Below, one piece after another: positions 51,387 to 61,418 of a stretch of DNA of 64,000 nt. A model generated the notes under the pieces. That model saw only the letters and a program-made list of their open reading frames with translations, was not told where the DNA came from and searched no databases. Both the position numbers and the translations under genes were made by a program. The stretch comes from Aurantiacibacter sp. MUD11 (GTDB lineage Bacteria; Pseudomonadota; Alphaproteobacteria; Sphingomonadales; Sphingomonadaceae): assembly GCF_026967575.1 (NCBI RefSeq), contig NZ_CP114054.1, forward strand, positions 372,001 through 436,000, read 5' to 3'. How positions within the stretch are numbered: the stretch's first letter is position 1; the number at the start of each line of letters is the position of its first letter.

Positions 51387-53674
51387 TCATCCCTCGATCT
51401 TCGAGAAATCCGCGACGTTGTGCACTGCAGCACGAAAACGTGCAAGCAGGTCGAGCCGGGCCGCGCGCTTGTCCCCATCTTCGTCGTTCACGGTCACTTC
51501 GTCGAAAAACGCATCGATCGGCGCGCGCAGGGAAGCCAGCGCCGACATGGCGGCTGCGAAGTCCTCCCGTTCGATGGCCTGCGCGGCCTGCGGTTCCGCG
51601 GCATCCAGCGCGTCGATCAGGGCCTTTTCGGCGGGTTCGGGCGTGTAGGACAGTTCGCGGTCATGGCGCTCGGCCATCTTGGCGTCGACCACGGCCTTCA
51701 GGTCCGGATCGTCGACCTGCGCCAGCGGGTCTTCCTCGCCGGTCTGCGCAATCTCGCCCTCGACGCCGAGCCATTCCTCCTTCTTGAGGATATTGGCGGC
51801 ACGCTTGTACCCGGCGAGCAGGTTGGTGCCGTTGTCGGTTTCGACGAAGCTTTGCAGCGCGTGGACGCGGGCGAGCAGGCGAACAAGATCGTCCTCCCCG
51901 CCAAGTGCGAAGACCGCGTCGATCAGATCGTGGCGAACGCCCGCTTCGCGTTGCTGGACCTTGAGGCGGTCGGCGAAGAAGTCGAGGAGCGACCAATTAA
52001 TCTCTTTGACGCGCGCCTTGATCTCCGCCTCATATGAAGCACGTTCTCGCCGTGTGACTTCTTCGATGACGGCCTGATCTGTCAGCCCGATGAGGTCATT
52101 GAGCGAGTTTTCGAGCGCGATATCCAAGTCGACCAACCGAGGATTTCGGGCTCCGGTCGCCTTTTCGAACTCGGTTTGCCTAATGCTTGCTCGGAGCCCG
52201 TTTTCGACAATTATTGCGATTACACCAAGAGCTGCCCGACGGAGAGCGAATGGATCCTTTGATCCGCTTGGTCGCATGTCATGGGCGAAGAAACCGACCA
52301 AAGTATCCAGCTTGTCCGCCAGCGACACCGCCACGGTAACCGGCGCCGTCGGCACGTCATCGCCCTGCCCCACCGGTTTGTAGTGATCGCGAATGGCCTC
52401 GGAAACTTCCTGCGGCAGGCCTTGCTTCTCGGCGTAATACCCGCCCATCAGGCCCTGCAGTTCGGGGAATTCGCCGACCATCTCGGTGACGAGGTCGGCC
52501 TTGGCGAGGCGCGCGGCCTGTCGAGCCAACGCCGGATCGCAGTTCGGCACGATGCCTTCGGTGGCCAGCCATTCCGCAAGCTTGGCCACGCGCTCGACCT
52601 TGTCGGCGACGGTGCCCAGCTTCTCGTGGAAAGTGATCCGCTCCAGCTTCCTGGCATGGTCGGCCAGCGGGGTTTTCTGGTCCAGTTCCCAGAAGAAGCG
52701 CGCGTCGGAAAGGCGGGCTGCCAGCACCTTGCGGTTGCCGTCGACAATCGCCGCGCCGCCGTCGGCGGCTGCGATGTTCGCGGTGCAGACGAAGGCGTTG
52801 GCCAGGTTGCCCTGCCCGTCTTCGCAGACGAAATACTTCTGGTTCACGCGAGCGGTGAGCTGGATGACCTCTGGCGGCACGTCGAGGTAGTCCTCGTCGA
52901 AACGGCCCAGCAGCGGCACCGGCCATTCGGTCAGGCCAGCGTTCTCGATTACCAGTCCCTCGTCCTCGACCAGCTTGAGGCCGGCTTCGGAGGCGACCTG
53001 GGCCGCGTGTTCGCGGATCAGGTCCTGCCGTTCCTCGTGATCCACGATCACATGGCCGGCACGCAGCTTCATCGCGTAGTCGTCGGCATTGCCGATGGTG
53101 ATGTCGCCCGAATGGTGGAAGCGGTGACCCAGCGTCACCGCGCCGGACGCGACCCCATGCACCTCGCACTCGACCACGTCGTCGCCCAGCAGCGCCACGA
53201 TGCCCGACAGCGGACGCACCCAGCGCAGGCTTTCGGTGGAGAGCGATGCCGCGCCCCAGCGCATGGACTTGGGCCAGCTGAAATCGCGCACGATGGCGGG
53301 GATGGCTTCGGCCAGCAGGTCCGCCGTGGCGCGACCGGGAATGCTCTTGACGGCAAAGTAGGTCTCGCGCCCTTTCAGGTCGCGCACTTCCAGCTCGTCG
53401 CGGGTCACGCCGTTCTTGCGGCAGAAGCCGTCCACGGCCTGGTCCGGCGCGCCGACGGGCGGGCCCTTGGCCTCTTCGGACACGGCCTTGGTCGCTTCGG
53501 GCAGGTTGCGTGCGATCAGCGCCAGCCGGCGCGGGGTCGACCAGACGGCGACCTCGCCCACGGCGACACCGGCAGCATCCATCTCGCGACGGAACAGCTT
53601 TTCCAGCTCCGCGCGGGCACCGGCCTGCATGCGGGCGGGGATTTCTTCGGAGCGCAGTTCGAGGAGGAAATCAC

Positions 53675-53678
<4 letters not shown>
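51387..53678 (-). CDS. glyS: Glycyl-tRNA synthetase beta subunit
   Basis: The 763-residue product begins [18 protein letters not shown], the standard GlyS opening, and contains the HD-like and C-terminal DALR-type tRNA-binding regions ([28 protein letters not shown]). It pairs with GlyQ as alpha2beta2 to charge tRNA-Gly. ATG 53678 overlaps the glyQ stop (ATGA). The stretch 52000-52250 is richer in A/T than its surroundings, but the reading frame is intact. Confidence 0.95.
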
Positions 53679-54586
<908 letters not shown>

Positions 54587-54682
54587 TTCGCCGCGCGCAA
54601 TGGCTCAACGCCTGTCGAGCGTCAATGCCGCAGGCGCGAAGACTGCTTGACTTGGCCCGCGAAGCATGGACGAAAACCCCGC

Positions 54683-55648
54683 ATGAGCACGAGTATTCTC
54701 AGCCGATTGCTGGCCCCGTTCGCACTGCTGGCAACGGCCTTTGCCGCACCTTTGGCGGCGCAGCAGGCAAATCCTTACGCCTTCACGCAGGATTACGAAC
54801 CCGCCCCGGCGATCTGGAAGCTGTCGGACGAGGACACCACCATCTACATGCTCGGCACCATCCATCTGCTTCCGGAGGGGTTCCGCTGGCGCAATCCGCA
54901 GCTCGACGCGATCATCGACGAGGCGGACGTGCTGGTGGTGGAAACCACCGAAGAGGAAAGCGACGGCATGATGGAGGCGATCAGCCCGAAGCTGGCCAAC
55001 GTCCTCACCTCGCGCACGCCCACTTCACGCCAGCTGTCCCCGCTCGGACGCACGCGCTGGCGGGAACTGGTGGCGATGTCCGGAATGCCCTTCGAATATG
55101 TCGATTCCCTGCCGGTCATGGTGGCCCTGCTCGGCTTCGGGCAGGCGGGCCTGGAAAGCGATCCCTCCAGCTACGAATATGGTGTCGAGACCGTGCTGGA
55201 GCGGGAATTTACCGCCAGCGGCCGCCCGATCGAGTCCATCGAGGACTTCGGACGCGTGATGTACGGACTGTTCCGCGTCAACGATACCGAGGTCGTGCGT
55301 GAGCTCGACATGCAGTTGCGCGCATGGGGCGGCAAGACGCTGCATGGGCTTTACGACGCGCATGCAAACAACCTGACCGGCGATGCCTACTGGGCGATGG
55401 AGCATGCCTGGGCACGCGGTGAGGTGGCAGAAGACTTCGATCTCGGCTTCGGTGTCGGCACGATCGGCGAGACCTTCCACGAGGTGCTGCTCAATCGCCG
55501 GAATGCCCGGTGGGCGCAGTGGCTGGAAGATCGGCTCGACCAGCCCGGCACGGTGTTGCTGGCGGTTGGCGCCGGACATTTCGAAGGTTCGGATTCGGTG
55601 CTGGCGAAGCTTGAAGAACGCGGGCTTGCGGCCGAGCGGATCAATTGA
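54683..55648 (+). CDS. TraB/GumN family protein, copy 1
   Basis: The 321-residue product has a signal peptide (cleavage near AAPLAAQ) and the TraB/GumN pattern: YMLGTIHLLPEG at about 50-60, VLVVETTEEE, and near the C-terminus LLAVGAGHFEGSDSVLAKLEERG. The GTxH and GxGHxxG motifs and two conserved Glu resemble those of Tiki/EreA-like putative metallohydrolases. It is probably periplasmic. It is the first of three related genes in tandem. Substrate is unknown. Confidence 0.88.
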   Translation: MSTSILSRLLAPFALLATAFAAPLAAQQANPYAFTQDYEPAPAIWKLSDEDTTIYMLGTIHLLPEGFRWRNPQLDAIIDEADVLVVETTEEESDGMMEAISPKLANVLTSRTPTSRQLSPLGRTRWRELVAMSGMPFEYVDSLPVMVALLGFGQAGLESDPSSYEYGVETVLEREFTASGRPIESIEDFGRVMYGLFRVNDTEVVRELDMQLRAWGGKTLHGLYDAHANNLTGDAYWAMEHAWARGEVAEDFDLGFGVGTIGETFHEVLLNRRNARWAQWLEDRLDQPGTVLLAVGAGHFEGSDSVLAKLEERGLAAERIN

Positions 55649-55770
55649 CGGCTGTCAGCAGTCATGCCGAAGCCTCTATAATCACGGAAAACAGGCCGCA
55701 TACACCTTGCGGAAACCGGTCAGGCGCTAGGCATGCGCCGCACCCTCCAAATCCTGCCTCGGAGCCAATG

Positions 55771-56727
55771 ATGAAGCAGCTGTTCGCCCCCCTCGCCGCG
55801 CTTGCCGCCCTCAGCCTGGCGGCCTGTGCCGGTTATCCCGACGCGGTGACAACGCAGGAGCACGAGGCAGCAGCGGAAGAGGCGTCCGGCCCCTCCGGTC
55901 CGGCGCTGTGGCGTGTGGCTGACGAGGATACCACGGTCTACCTGTTCGGCACCGTCCACTTCCTGCCCGAGGGCATTGACTGGTTCACCCCGCAGATCGA
56001 GCAGGCGCTGGTCAGCGCCGGCCAGTTCGTTTCCGAAGTCGATACCAGCGCCATTCCGGAGGTCGTCCCCGGTGAAGCTCCGCCGCCCGAGGCGCTGGCG
56101 ATCGCGCAGATGCAGATGCAGCTGGCCCAGCTCACCACCGGTGGCACACTGCGCGACCTGATGAGCGAGGAAGACCGGGCCGAATACGAAGCCGTCGTAG
56201 AGGCCATCGGTCTGCCGTTGGAACCGCTCGACCAGTTCGAGCCGTGGTTCGCCTACATGAACATCCTGCAGATTGGCCTGGTGCAACAGGGTCTGGATCC
56301 CTCGTTGGGCGTCGAGCGGACGCTGGATGCCTATATCGAAGGCAAGGATCGCGCCGCGTTCGAGACACTGGAGCAGCAGTTCCTCTTCCTCGACAGCCTG
56401 CCGGTGGAATCGCAGCTCGACCTGCTTGACGAGACGGTCGAAAACCTGCCTGAACTCGGCAACGGCCTACGCACGATGGTCGACAGGTGGATGGCTGGTG
56501 ATGCGGAAGGCCTCGCCGCCATCATCAACGAGGAAATGACCGATCCGGCGGTGGTCGAAACGCTGCTTACGAGCCGGAACGCGAATTGGGCAGAATGGAT
56601 CGATAACCGCATGGACCAGCCCGGAACCGTCTTCATCGCCGTCGGCGCTGGTCACCTGGCCGGCGACGGCAGCGTGCAGGCTTACCTGGCAGAGCGCGGC
56701 TTCGCGGCGGAGCGGGTCGGGCATTGA
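55771..56727 (+). CDS. TraB/GumN family lipoprotein, copy 2
   Basis: The 318-residue product is a predicted lipoprotein (LAAC, C19 with this start). It repeats the family motifs YLFGTVHFLPEG, VSEVDTS and FIAVGAGHLAGDGSVQAYLAERG. GGAG at 55761-55764 fits ATG 55771 better than the adjacent ATG 55768. A TATAAT hexamer at 55677-55682 without a good -35 may mark an internal promoter. Its stop overlaps the TTG start of copy 3. Confidence 0.87.
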   Translation: MKQLFAPLAALAALSLAACAGYPDAVTTQEHEAAAEEASGPSGPALWRVADEDTTVYLFGTVHFLPEGIDWFTPQIEQALVSAGQFVSEVDTSAIPEVVPGEAPPPEALAIAQMQMQLAQLTTGGTLRDLMSEEDRAEYEAVVEAIGLPLEPLDQFEPWFAYMNILQIGLVQQGLDPSLGVERTLDAYIEGKDRAAFETLEQQFLFLDSLPVESQLDLLDETVENLPELGNGLRTMVDRWMAGDAEGLAAIINEEMTDPAVVETLLTSRNANWAEWIDNRMDQPGTVFIAVGAGHLAGDGSVQAYLAERGFAAERVGH

Positions 56728-57596
56728 TCGGCAGGCTGCTCAAATCCCTGGCTCTGGCCGGGACGCTGTGGCTGGCAGGCTGTGCCGACCAGTTCGTGCC
56801 CGAAAGCGAGTGGCCCGAGGCTTCCCCGGCCATCTGGGAAGTCAGCAACGCTCAAGGCGAAAAGGGCTGGCTGTTCGGCACGGTCCACGCCCTGCCGCCT
56901 GACCTGATCTGGGGCACCCCGATGCTCGACGATGCCTTCTCGCAGTCGGGCGTGCTGGTGGTGGAGGTGACCAATCTCGACGCCGAGTACGGCCAGACGC
57001 TGATCGAGACGCTGTCCCGCACGCCGGGCCAGCCACCCCTGTCCACTCGTGTCGAGCCGGCCGAGCGTGACGAGCTGCGCGCGCTGATGCAGGCGGCCGA
57101 CATGGACGATGACGATTTTACCGACATCGAGACCTGGGCCGCGGCCCTCACCCTGTCGGGTGCGGTGCGCACCGGCGATCCGCGCAACGGTGTCGACCGC
57201 GCGATGATTGCTGCCGCCGACGAGATCGTCGGGCTGGAGAGCTACGGTCGGCAGATGAACATGTTCGACACGCTGAGCGAGGCTGCGCAGAGCGACCTGC
57301 TTTACGGCGTCGCCCGCGTCCACGCCCAGGGCGGAAGCGATGCCATGCTCTCGGCCTGGGTCAGCGGAGATGCGGAGACCATGGGCGAGCATGTCAATTC
57401 CGCGCTGGATTTCTCGCCCGAACTGCGCCGCGTGCTGCTGACCGATCGCAACCGCCGCTGGACGGCGCAGATTTCCGCGCTGATCGACGAAGGGCGCGCG
57501 CCTTTCGTCGCCGTGGGCACCGGACACCTGGTCGGCAGCGAAAGCGTGGTCGAGATGCTGGGTGAGCAGGGCTTCACCGTCAGGCGCATCCAGTAG
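56724..57596 (+). CDS. TraB/GumN family lipoprotein, copy 3
   Basis: The 290-residue product is a predicted lipoprotein (LAGC, C20) and the most divergent of the three. Motifs are WLFGTVHALP, VLVVEVTNLD and FVAVGTGHLVGSESVVEMLGEQG. The start is TTG inside TTGA, overlapping the stop of copy 2, so translation is probably coupled. Two of the three copies are anchored to a membrane while the first appears soluble, hinting at a shared periplasmic function with different locations. Confidence 0.85.
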   Translation: MIGRLLKSLALAGTLWLAGCADQFVPESEWPEASPAIWEVSNAQGEKGWLFGTVHALPPDLIWGTPMLDDAFSQSGVLVVEVTNLDAEYGQTLIETLSRTPGQPPLSTRVEPAERDELRALMQAADMDDDDFTDIETWAAALTLSGAVRTGDPRNGVDRAMIAAADEIVGLESYGRQMNMFDTLSEAAQSDLLYGVARVHAQGGSDAMLSAWVSGDAETMGEHVNSALDFSPELRRVLLTDRNRRWTAQISALIDEGRAPFVAVGTGHLVGSESVVEMLGEQGFTVRRIQ

Positions 57597-57696
57597 TTGC
57601 AATAAGCCGCAATCCTGCTAAACGCGCGCCCTTCCTGCCGATGTCATCCCTGGAGGCGCGGCGGAAGTACATTACCGCAATCGAAAGGCATTACTG

Positions 57697-58383
57697 ATGA
57701 GCGACGCTCTGAACCTGCCGGCCGAGTTGCGCGAACGGGCTGGCAAGGGAGCCTCCCGTGCGTTGCGACGCGAAGGCCGCGTACCCGCTGTCATTTATGG
57801 CGGCAAGGAAGAACCCACTCCCATCCACGTGGAGGAAAAGCTGCTGGTCCAGCAGTTGATGACGGGTCACTTCATGAATTCCATCGTGATGATCGAAGCC
57901 GACGGCAAGAAGGTCCGCACCCTGCCCAAGGATGTGTCCCTGCACCCGGTCACCGATCGTCCCGTCCATGTCGATTTCCTGCGCCTTTCGAAGGATGCGA
58001 AGATCGAGGTCGCCATCCCGGTCGTCTTCGTCAACGAAGAAGACAGCCCCGGCCTCAAGAAGGGCGGCGTGCTCAACGTTGTCCGTCACGAACTGGAACT
58101 GGTCTGCGAAGCGGACAAGATCCCCAGCGAGATCCAGATCGACGTTACCGGCCTGGAAGTTGGCGACTCCATCCACATCAGCGCCCTGACCCTGCCCGAG
58201 GGTTCCGAAAGCGCGATCACCGATCGTGACTTCACCATCGCCACCGTGGTTGCTCCGTCCGCGCTCAAGCGCGCCGAGAGCGAAGCCGAGGAAGGCGAAG
58301 AGGTCGAAGCGGATGCCGTGCCTGCCACCGAGCAGGGCGAAGACGCCGACGCTGCCGAAGAGCAGGAAGAGAAGAGCGAGTGA
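57697..58383 (+). CDS. rplY: 50S ribosomal protein L25 (Ctc form)
   Basis: The 228-residue protein has the L25 5S-rRNA-binding domain (about 1-95, with [21 protein letters not shown]) and the C-terminal TL5/Ctc domain. It ends in a long acidic tail of Glu, Asp and Ala, typical of alphaproteobacterial L25. It stabilises 5S rRNA in the large subunit. It precedes pth, a common order, with one small gene between. Confidence 0.96.
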   Translation: MSDALNLPAELRERAGKGASRALRREGRVPAVIYGGKEEPTPIHVEEKLLVQQLMTGHFMNSIVMIEADGKKVRTLPKDVSLHPVTDRPVHVDFLRLSKDAKIEVAIPVVFVNEEDSPGLKKGGVLNVVRHELELVCEADKIPSEIQIDVTGLEVGDSIHISALTLPEGSESAITDRDFTIATVVAPSALKRAESEAEEGEEVEADAVPATEQGEDADAAEEQEEKSE

Positions 58384-58841
58384 TGCTGCGCAGCACGCTC
58401 GCCTCGCTCGCAGCATTGAGCATGGGGCTGGCCGGGGTTTCGACCCTTGCGCCGGCCCCGGCCGCTGCCCAGCAGGCTGGCGTGCTGCCCAGTGACCCGC
58501 AGGATTTCCAGTGCTTCGTGCTGATGCAGCAGCGCCGCTCGCTGCTGATGGCGAACACTACCCTGCCCGCTGCCCAGCGGGTCGATATCCTCAACAACCT
58601 GACGATCATCTCGGCCTTCTATGCCGGGCGCATCAGCCACTATTCCTCGGCCGATGCCGTGGCCCAGTTCCGCAGCGCGCAGCAGGCCATCAACGGTGCC
58701 TCGCCCGCGCAGCTGGATGAATTCGCCAACGTCTGCGCGAACTTCTACCTGTCGGTGATGCAGATCCTCGACAACACCTCGCGTCAGGCCAACACCGTGC
58801 AGCAGGTCCCGCAGACGGGCATTCCGCAGGGTCAGCGTTAA
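58383..58841 (+). CDS. Small exported protein of unknown function
   Basis: A 152-residue product starting at ATG 58383, which overlaps the rplY stop (TGATG); GTG 58380 is an alternative. It has a signal peptide (cleavage near APAAAQQ). The mature part is helical with FQCFVLMQQRRSLLM and ANVCANFYLSVMQIL, and two cysteines that could pair. I recognise no family. It lies between rplY and pth, with which it is co-transcribed. Confidence 0.7.
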   Translation: MLRSTLASLAALSMGLAGVSTLAPAPAAAQQAGVLPSDPQDFQCFVLMQQRRSLLMANTTLPAAQRVDILNNLTIISAFYAGRISHYSSADAVAQFRSAQQAINGASPAQLDEFANVCANFYLSVMQILDNTSRQANTVQQVPQTGIPQGQR

Positions 58842-58855
58842 AGGGGAACAACCCC

Positions 58856-59425
58856 ATGCAACTCTGGGTAGGCCTCGGCAATCCCGGACCGCGTTACGCC
58901 ATGCACCGGCACAATGTCGGCTTCATGGCGTGCGACGTCATTGCCGACATCTACGATTTCGGGCCCACGCAGAAGAAGTTCCAGGGCTGGCTGCAGGAAG
59001 GTCGCATCGGCGGCGAGAAGATCCTGCTGCTGAAGCCCGCCACCTTCATGAACGAAAGCGGCCGCAGCGTCGCCGAGGCATTGCGCTTCTACAAGCTGCC
59101 GGTGGAGGCACTGACGGTCTTCCACGACGAGCTGGATCTCGCCCCGTTCAAGGTCAAGGTGAAGCAAGGAGGTGGCACCGCCGGCCATAATGGCCTGCGT
59201 TCGATCGACGCCCACCTCGGCCCCGATTTCCGCCGGGTACGGATCGGCATCGGCCATCCCGGTAGCAAGGACCGGGTGACCGGCCACGTGCTCGGCAACT
59301 ACGCCAAGGCGGAGCAGGACGACCTGGTCCAGATGCTCGGCGCCATCGGCAGCTGTGCAGAATGGCTGGCAGCGGGCGACGACCCGCGTTTCATGAGCGA
59401 ATATGCGCTGAAGATGCAGGACTGA
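58856..59425 (+). CDS. pth: Peptidyl-tRNA hydrolase
   Basis: The 189-residue enzyme frees peptides from drop-off peptidyl-tRNA. Active-site residues are visible: N9 and H19 (GLGNPGPRYAMHRHNVGF), an Asp in FHDELDLAPFKVKVK, and the asparagines of FMNESG and GHNGL. Third gene after rplY; 14 bp from the preceding stop. Confidence 0.96.
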   Translation: MQLWVGLGNPGPRYAMHRHNVGFMACDVIADIYDFGPTQKKFQGWLQEGRIGGEKILLLKPATFMNESGRSVAEALRFYKLPVEALTVFHDELDLAPFKVKVKQGGGTAGHNGLRSIDAHLGPDFRRVRIGIGHPGSKDRVTGHVLGNYAKAEQDDLVQMLGAIGSCAEWLAAGDDPRFMSEYALKMQD

Positions 59426-59437
59426 GCGACCGCTCGC

Positions 59438-60451
59438 TCAGCTGGCGGCCTCGATGGCACTCTGCAGGCGCATGGCTGCGGCATCCCCCTGACGCCGGGC
59501 AATGATCGGACCGGCTATCGCCCGCGCCGTTTCCACTTGTCCCAGGTTCAGCAGCGCCTCGGCGTAGAGCAGGCGCGCGGGGTCGTGGTCCTGCAGTTCC
59601 GCCTCACTCGCTTGCAGTCGCTGGCGGACCGCCTCCCAGTCTCCATCCCAAGCCTCGACCCGCGCCTGCTGGTAGACGAATTCGCGATCCAGCGGACGGG
59701 TCTGCGCACCATAGGCGATCAGGTGACGCGTGACGTCGCGCTCACCGGCTGCTTCCGCAGCCCCGATGGCGGCCAGCAGCGCCGGCCGGTCGAGCGGCAC
59801 GATCTCGATGATCCGCAGGTACTGCGACATCGCCTGGAAATGCTCGCCTCGCGCGTCGGCAAGGCGGGCGGCAACGAACAGCGTCTCGACCCGATCGGGC
59901 GCGGCATCCTGTGCCAGGGCAACGGCTTCTTCCGCTGCCTGGAGGTTGTCACGATTGAGATGGAAGCTGGCCTCCGCGCTGTAGAGCTTGGCCTTTTCGC
60001 CGGTAGCCCTGCGGCCTCGCAGGAAGGCTTCCATGGCCCCGGCTTCGTCATTCTCCAGCGCTGCCAGCAAGCCCCGCAGGCGCCAGGCTTCGGCACTGGC
60101 ATCGTCACCGATCAGTTCCCGAGCGCCGGTGACGTCGCCTGCCTGCAGCCGTCCTTCGGCCGCGATCAATGTCTGTTCGCCGGGATTGCCGCCGGCTTGC
60201 CGGATGCGTTCGATCGTCGCCAGCACCTCTTCGCCCTGCCCCATGGCCAGCTGCGCGCGCGCCAACAGCTCGAGCGCCTCGATATTGTCGCCGTCGTCGA
60301 CCAGCGCCGCCAGCGCGAGGTCGCGCGCGGCGATATAGTCCTGCGCGTCGAATGCTTGTTGCGCGTCAGTCAGCGCATCGCTCCCCAGAAAGGAACAACT
60401 GCCGAGGCCAATTGCCGCGCAAATTGTCAGGAAATGACGCACCGTTTTCAT
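59438..60451 (-). CDS. TPR lipoprotein, paralogue A beside the PEP-CTERM gene
   Basis: The predicted 337-residue lipoprotein has LGSC with lipidated C19, then helical TPR-like repeats. An in-frame ATG at 60463 would add MRLA. Its N-terminal 110 residues match paralogue B (61419-62933) closely: ALELLARAQLAMGQGEEVLATIERI against VLELMARTQLQMGNGEAARATLDRL. PEP-CTERM systems commonly carry TPR lipoproteins (PrsT-like), and these two are shorter. It is divergent from the PEP-CTERM gene, so the 150 bp between them may regulate both. Confidence 0.8.
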   Translation of the reverse strand: MKTVRHFLTICAAIGLGSCSFLGSDALTDAQQAFDAQDYIAARDLALAALVDDGDNIEALELLARAQLAMGQGEEVLATIERIRQAGGNPGEQTLIAAEGRLQAGDVTGARELIGDDASAEAWRLRGLLAALENDEAGAMEAFLRGRRATGEKAKLYSAEASFHLNRDNLQAAEEAVALAQDAAPDRVETLFVAARLADARGEHFQAMSQYLRIIEIVPLDRPALLAAIGAAEAAGERDVTRHLIAYGAQTRPLDREFVYQQARVEAWDGDWEAVRQRLQASEAELQDHDPARLLYAEALLNLGQVETARAIAGPIIARRQGDAAAMRLQSAIEAAS

Positions 60452-60563
60452 CGCCAGTCTCATTAGGCGCGAAGTTCAAATTTTCGGTGAACCGTCGAGA
60501 ATTCTTACAAATGCGACTCTCCGGGAAGGCCGTTAACCATCGTCAGCCCCGGATTCCGCGACA

Positions 60564-60579
60564 TGGCACGGCAATTGCT
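60564..60579 (+). promoter_or_regulatory. Sigma-54 promoter (-24/-12) of the PEP-CTERM gene
   Basis: TGGCACGGCAATTGCT matches the RpoN consensus TGGCACG-N4-TTGCW at every fixed position, with GG at 60565-60566 and GC at 60577-60578. The start of transcription should be near 60590, leaving a leader of about 26 nt that contains GGGGG just before ATG 60616. Sigma-54 regulation with PrsK/PrsR is known for PEP-CTERM proteins elsewhere. Confidence 0.8.
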
Positions 60580-60615
60580 TCGCATGCGTCAACCACATTC
60601 CTAGGGGGTATTCGG

Positions 60616-61350
60616 ATGTTGAAACGACTTTTCGCGGCTGTTCTGGCCTTCGCCACGGTCGGCGTCGCCTCGCCGGCTCTGGCCGATCCAATCACGTTGG
60701 ACAGCAGTGATATCGGCAGCAGCTTCACCATTGATTTCGATGGCTTCGTCGACAGTGCCGGCAACACCGTTGACGGCCTGTCGAGCTCGATCACCTTCAC
60801 TCTCGATGAAGTGACCGGCGACAGCTATTCGTTCAGCTACCAGGTCAACAACACCACCGACAGCGGGCTGACATCGAACCTTTCGAGCTTCGCCTTCAAC
60901 GTCGATCCGGACATTTCCGGCGCGAGTGTCGATGGTGCTTACAGCTTTGCCTTCGTCACCGATGGCGCCGCCAACGATCCCAGCTATCCGAACCAGATCG
61001 GTGCGGTGGACGTTTGCTTCAAGGCGGCCAACAGCGGTTCCTGCTCCAACAGCGGCGGCGTTGCCGAGGGCCAGAGCGGATCGGGCACGCTGACGCTCAA
61101 CTTCGATCCGGACGCATCGTCGATCACGCTCGATGACTTCTACGTGCGTTACCAGGGCATCACCGGTGCCGGCGACGTGACCTCGGCCAGCGGCCAGGGC
61201 ACTACGACTTCCGGCAGCACCAGCGGCACGCAGGTTCCGGCTCCGGGCATGATGGGCCTGTTCGCCCTCGCCCTCGCCGGTCTCGGCCTGCTGCGCCGTC
61301 GCCGCCGCGACGAAGAAAGCGAAGGCGGCCTGCAACCGGCCTACGCCTGA
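60616..61350 (+). CDS. PEP-CTERM protein, 'cistern'-like, exosortase substrate
   Basis: The 244-residue product has a signal peptide (cleavage after A23 of SPALA), a Ser/Thr/Asp/Gly-rich beta domain and a C-terminal sorting signal: VPAPG (207-211), a hydrophobic helix (212-226) and RRRRR (227-231). Exosortase XrtA should cleave at the motif and attach the protein to the surface. The N-terminus ITLDSSDIGSSFTIDFDGFV fits the 'cistern' family as I remember it. A 13-residue tail after the arginines is longer than usual. A sigma-54 promoter precedes it. Confidence 0.88.
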   Translation: MLKRLFAAVLAFATVGVASPALADPITLDSSDIGSSFTIDFDGFVDSAGNTVDGLSSSITFTLDEVTGDSYSFSYQVNNTTDSGLTSNLSSFAFNVDPDISGASVDGAYSFAFVTDGAANDPSYPNQIGAVDVCFKAANSGSCSNSGGVAEGQSGSGTLTLNFDPDASSITLDDFYVRYQGITGAGDVTSASGQGTTTSGSTSGTQVPAPGMMGLFALALAGLGLLRRRRRDEESEGGLQPAYA

Positions 61351-61370
61351 TCTTCGGGTGAAATGATCAG

Positions 61371-61410
61371 AAAGGCGCCGTTCCTCGCGGGGCGGCGCCT
61401 TTTCCTTTTG
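61371..61410 (+). terminator. Rho-independent terminator after the PEP-CTERM gene
   Basis: The stem AAGGCGCCG (61372-61380) pairs with CGGCGCCTT (61393-61401) over a 12 nt loop and is followed by TTCCTTTTG. It lies 21 bp after the PEP-CTERM stop and ends just before the convergent TPR gene stop. Confidence 0.8.
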
Positions 61411-61418
61411 GGCCGTGC

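Noticed and set aside
51960..52260. Lower-GC patch inside glyS as foreign DNA
   Set aside because: The frame is continuous and the protein matches the family across it; local codon variation is enough to explain it.
55645..55682. TTGACG and TATAAT as a sigma-70 promoter between TraB/GumN copies 1 and 2
   Set aside because: Spacing is 26 bp, too long. TATAAT may still work with another -35, so it is only mentioned in the copy 2 entry.
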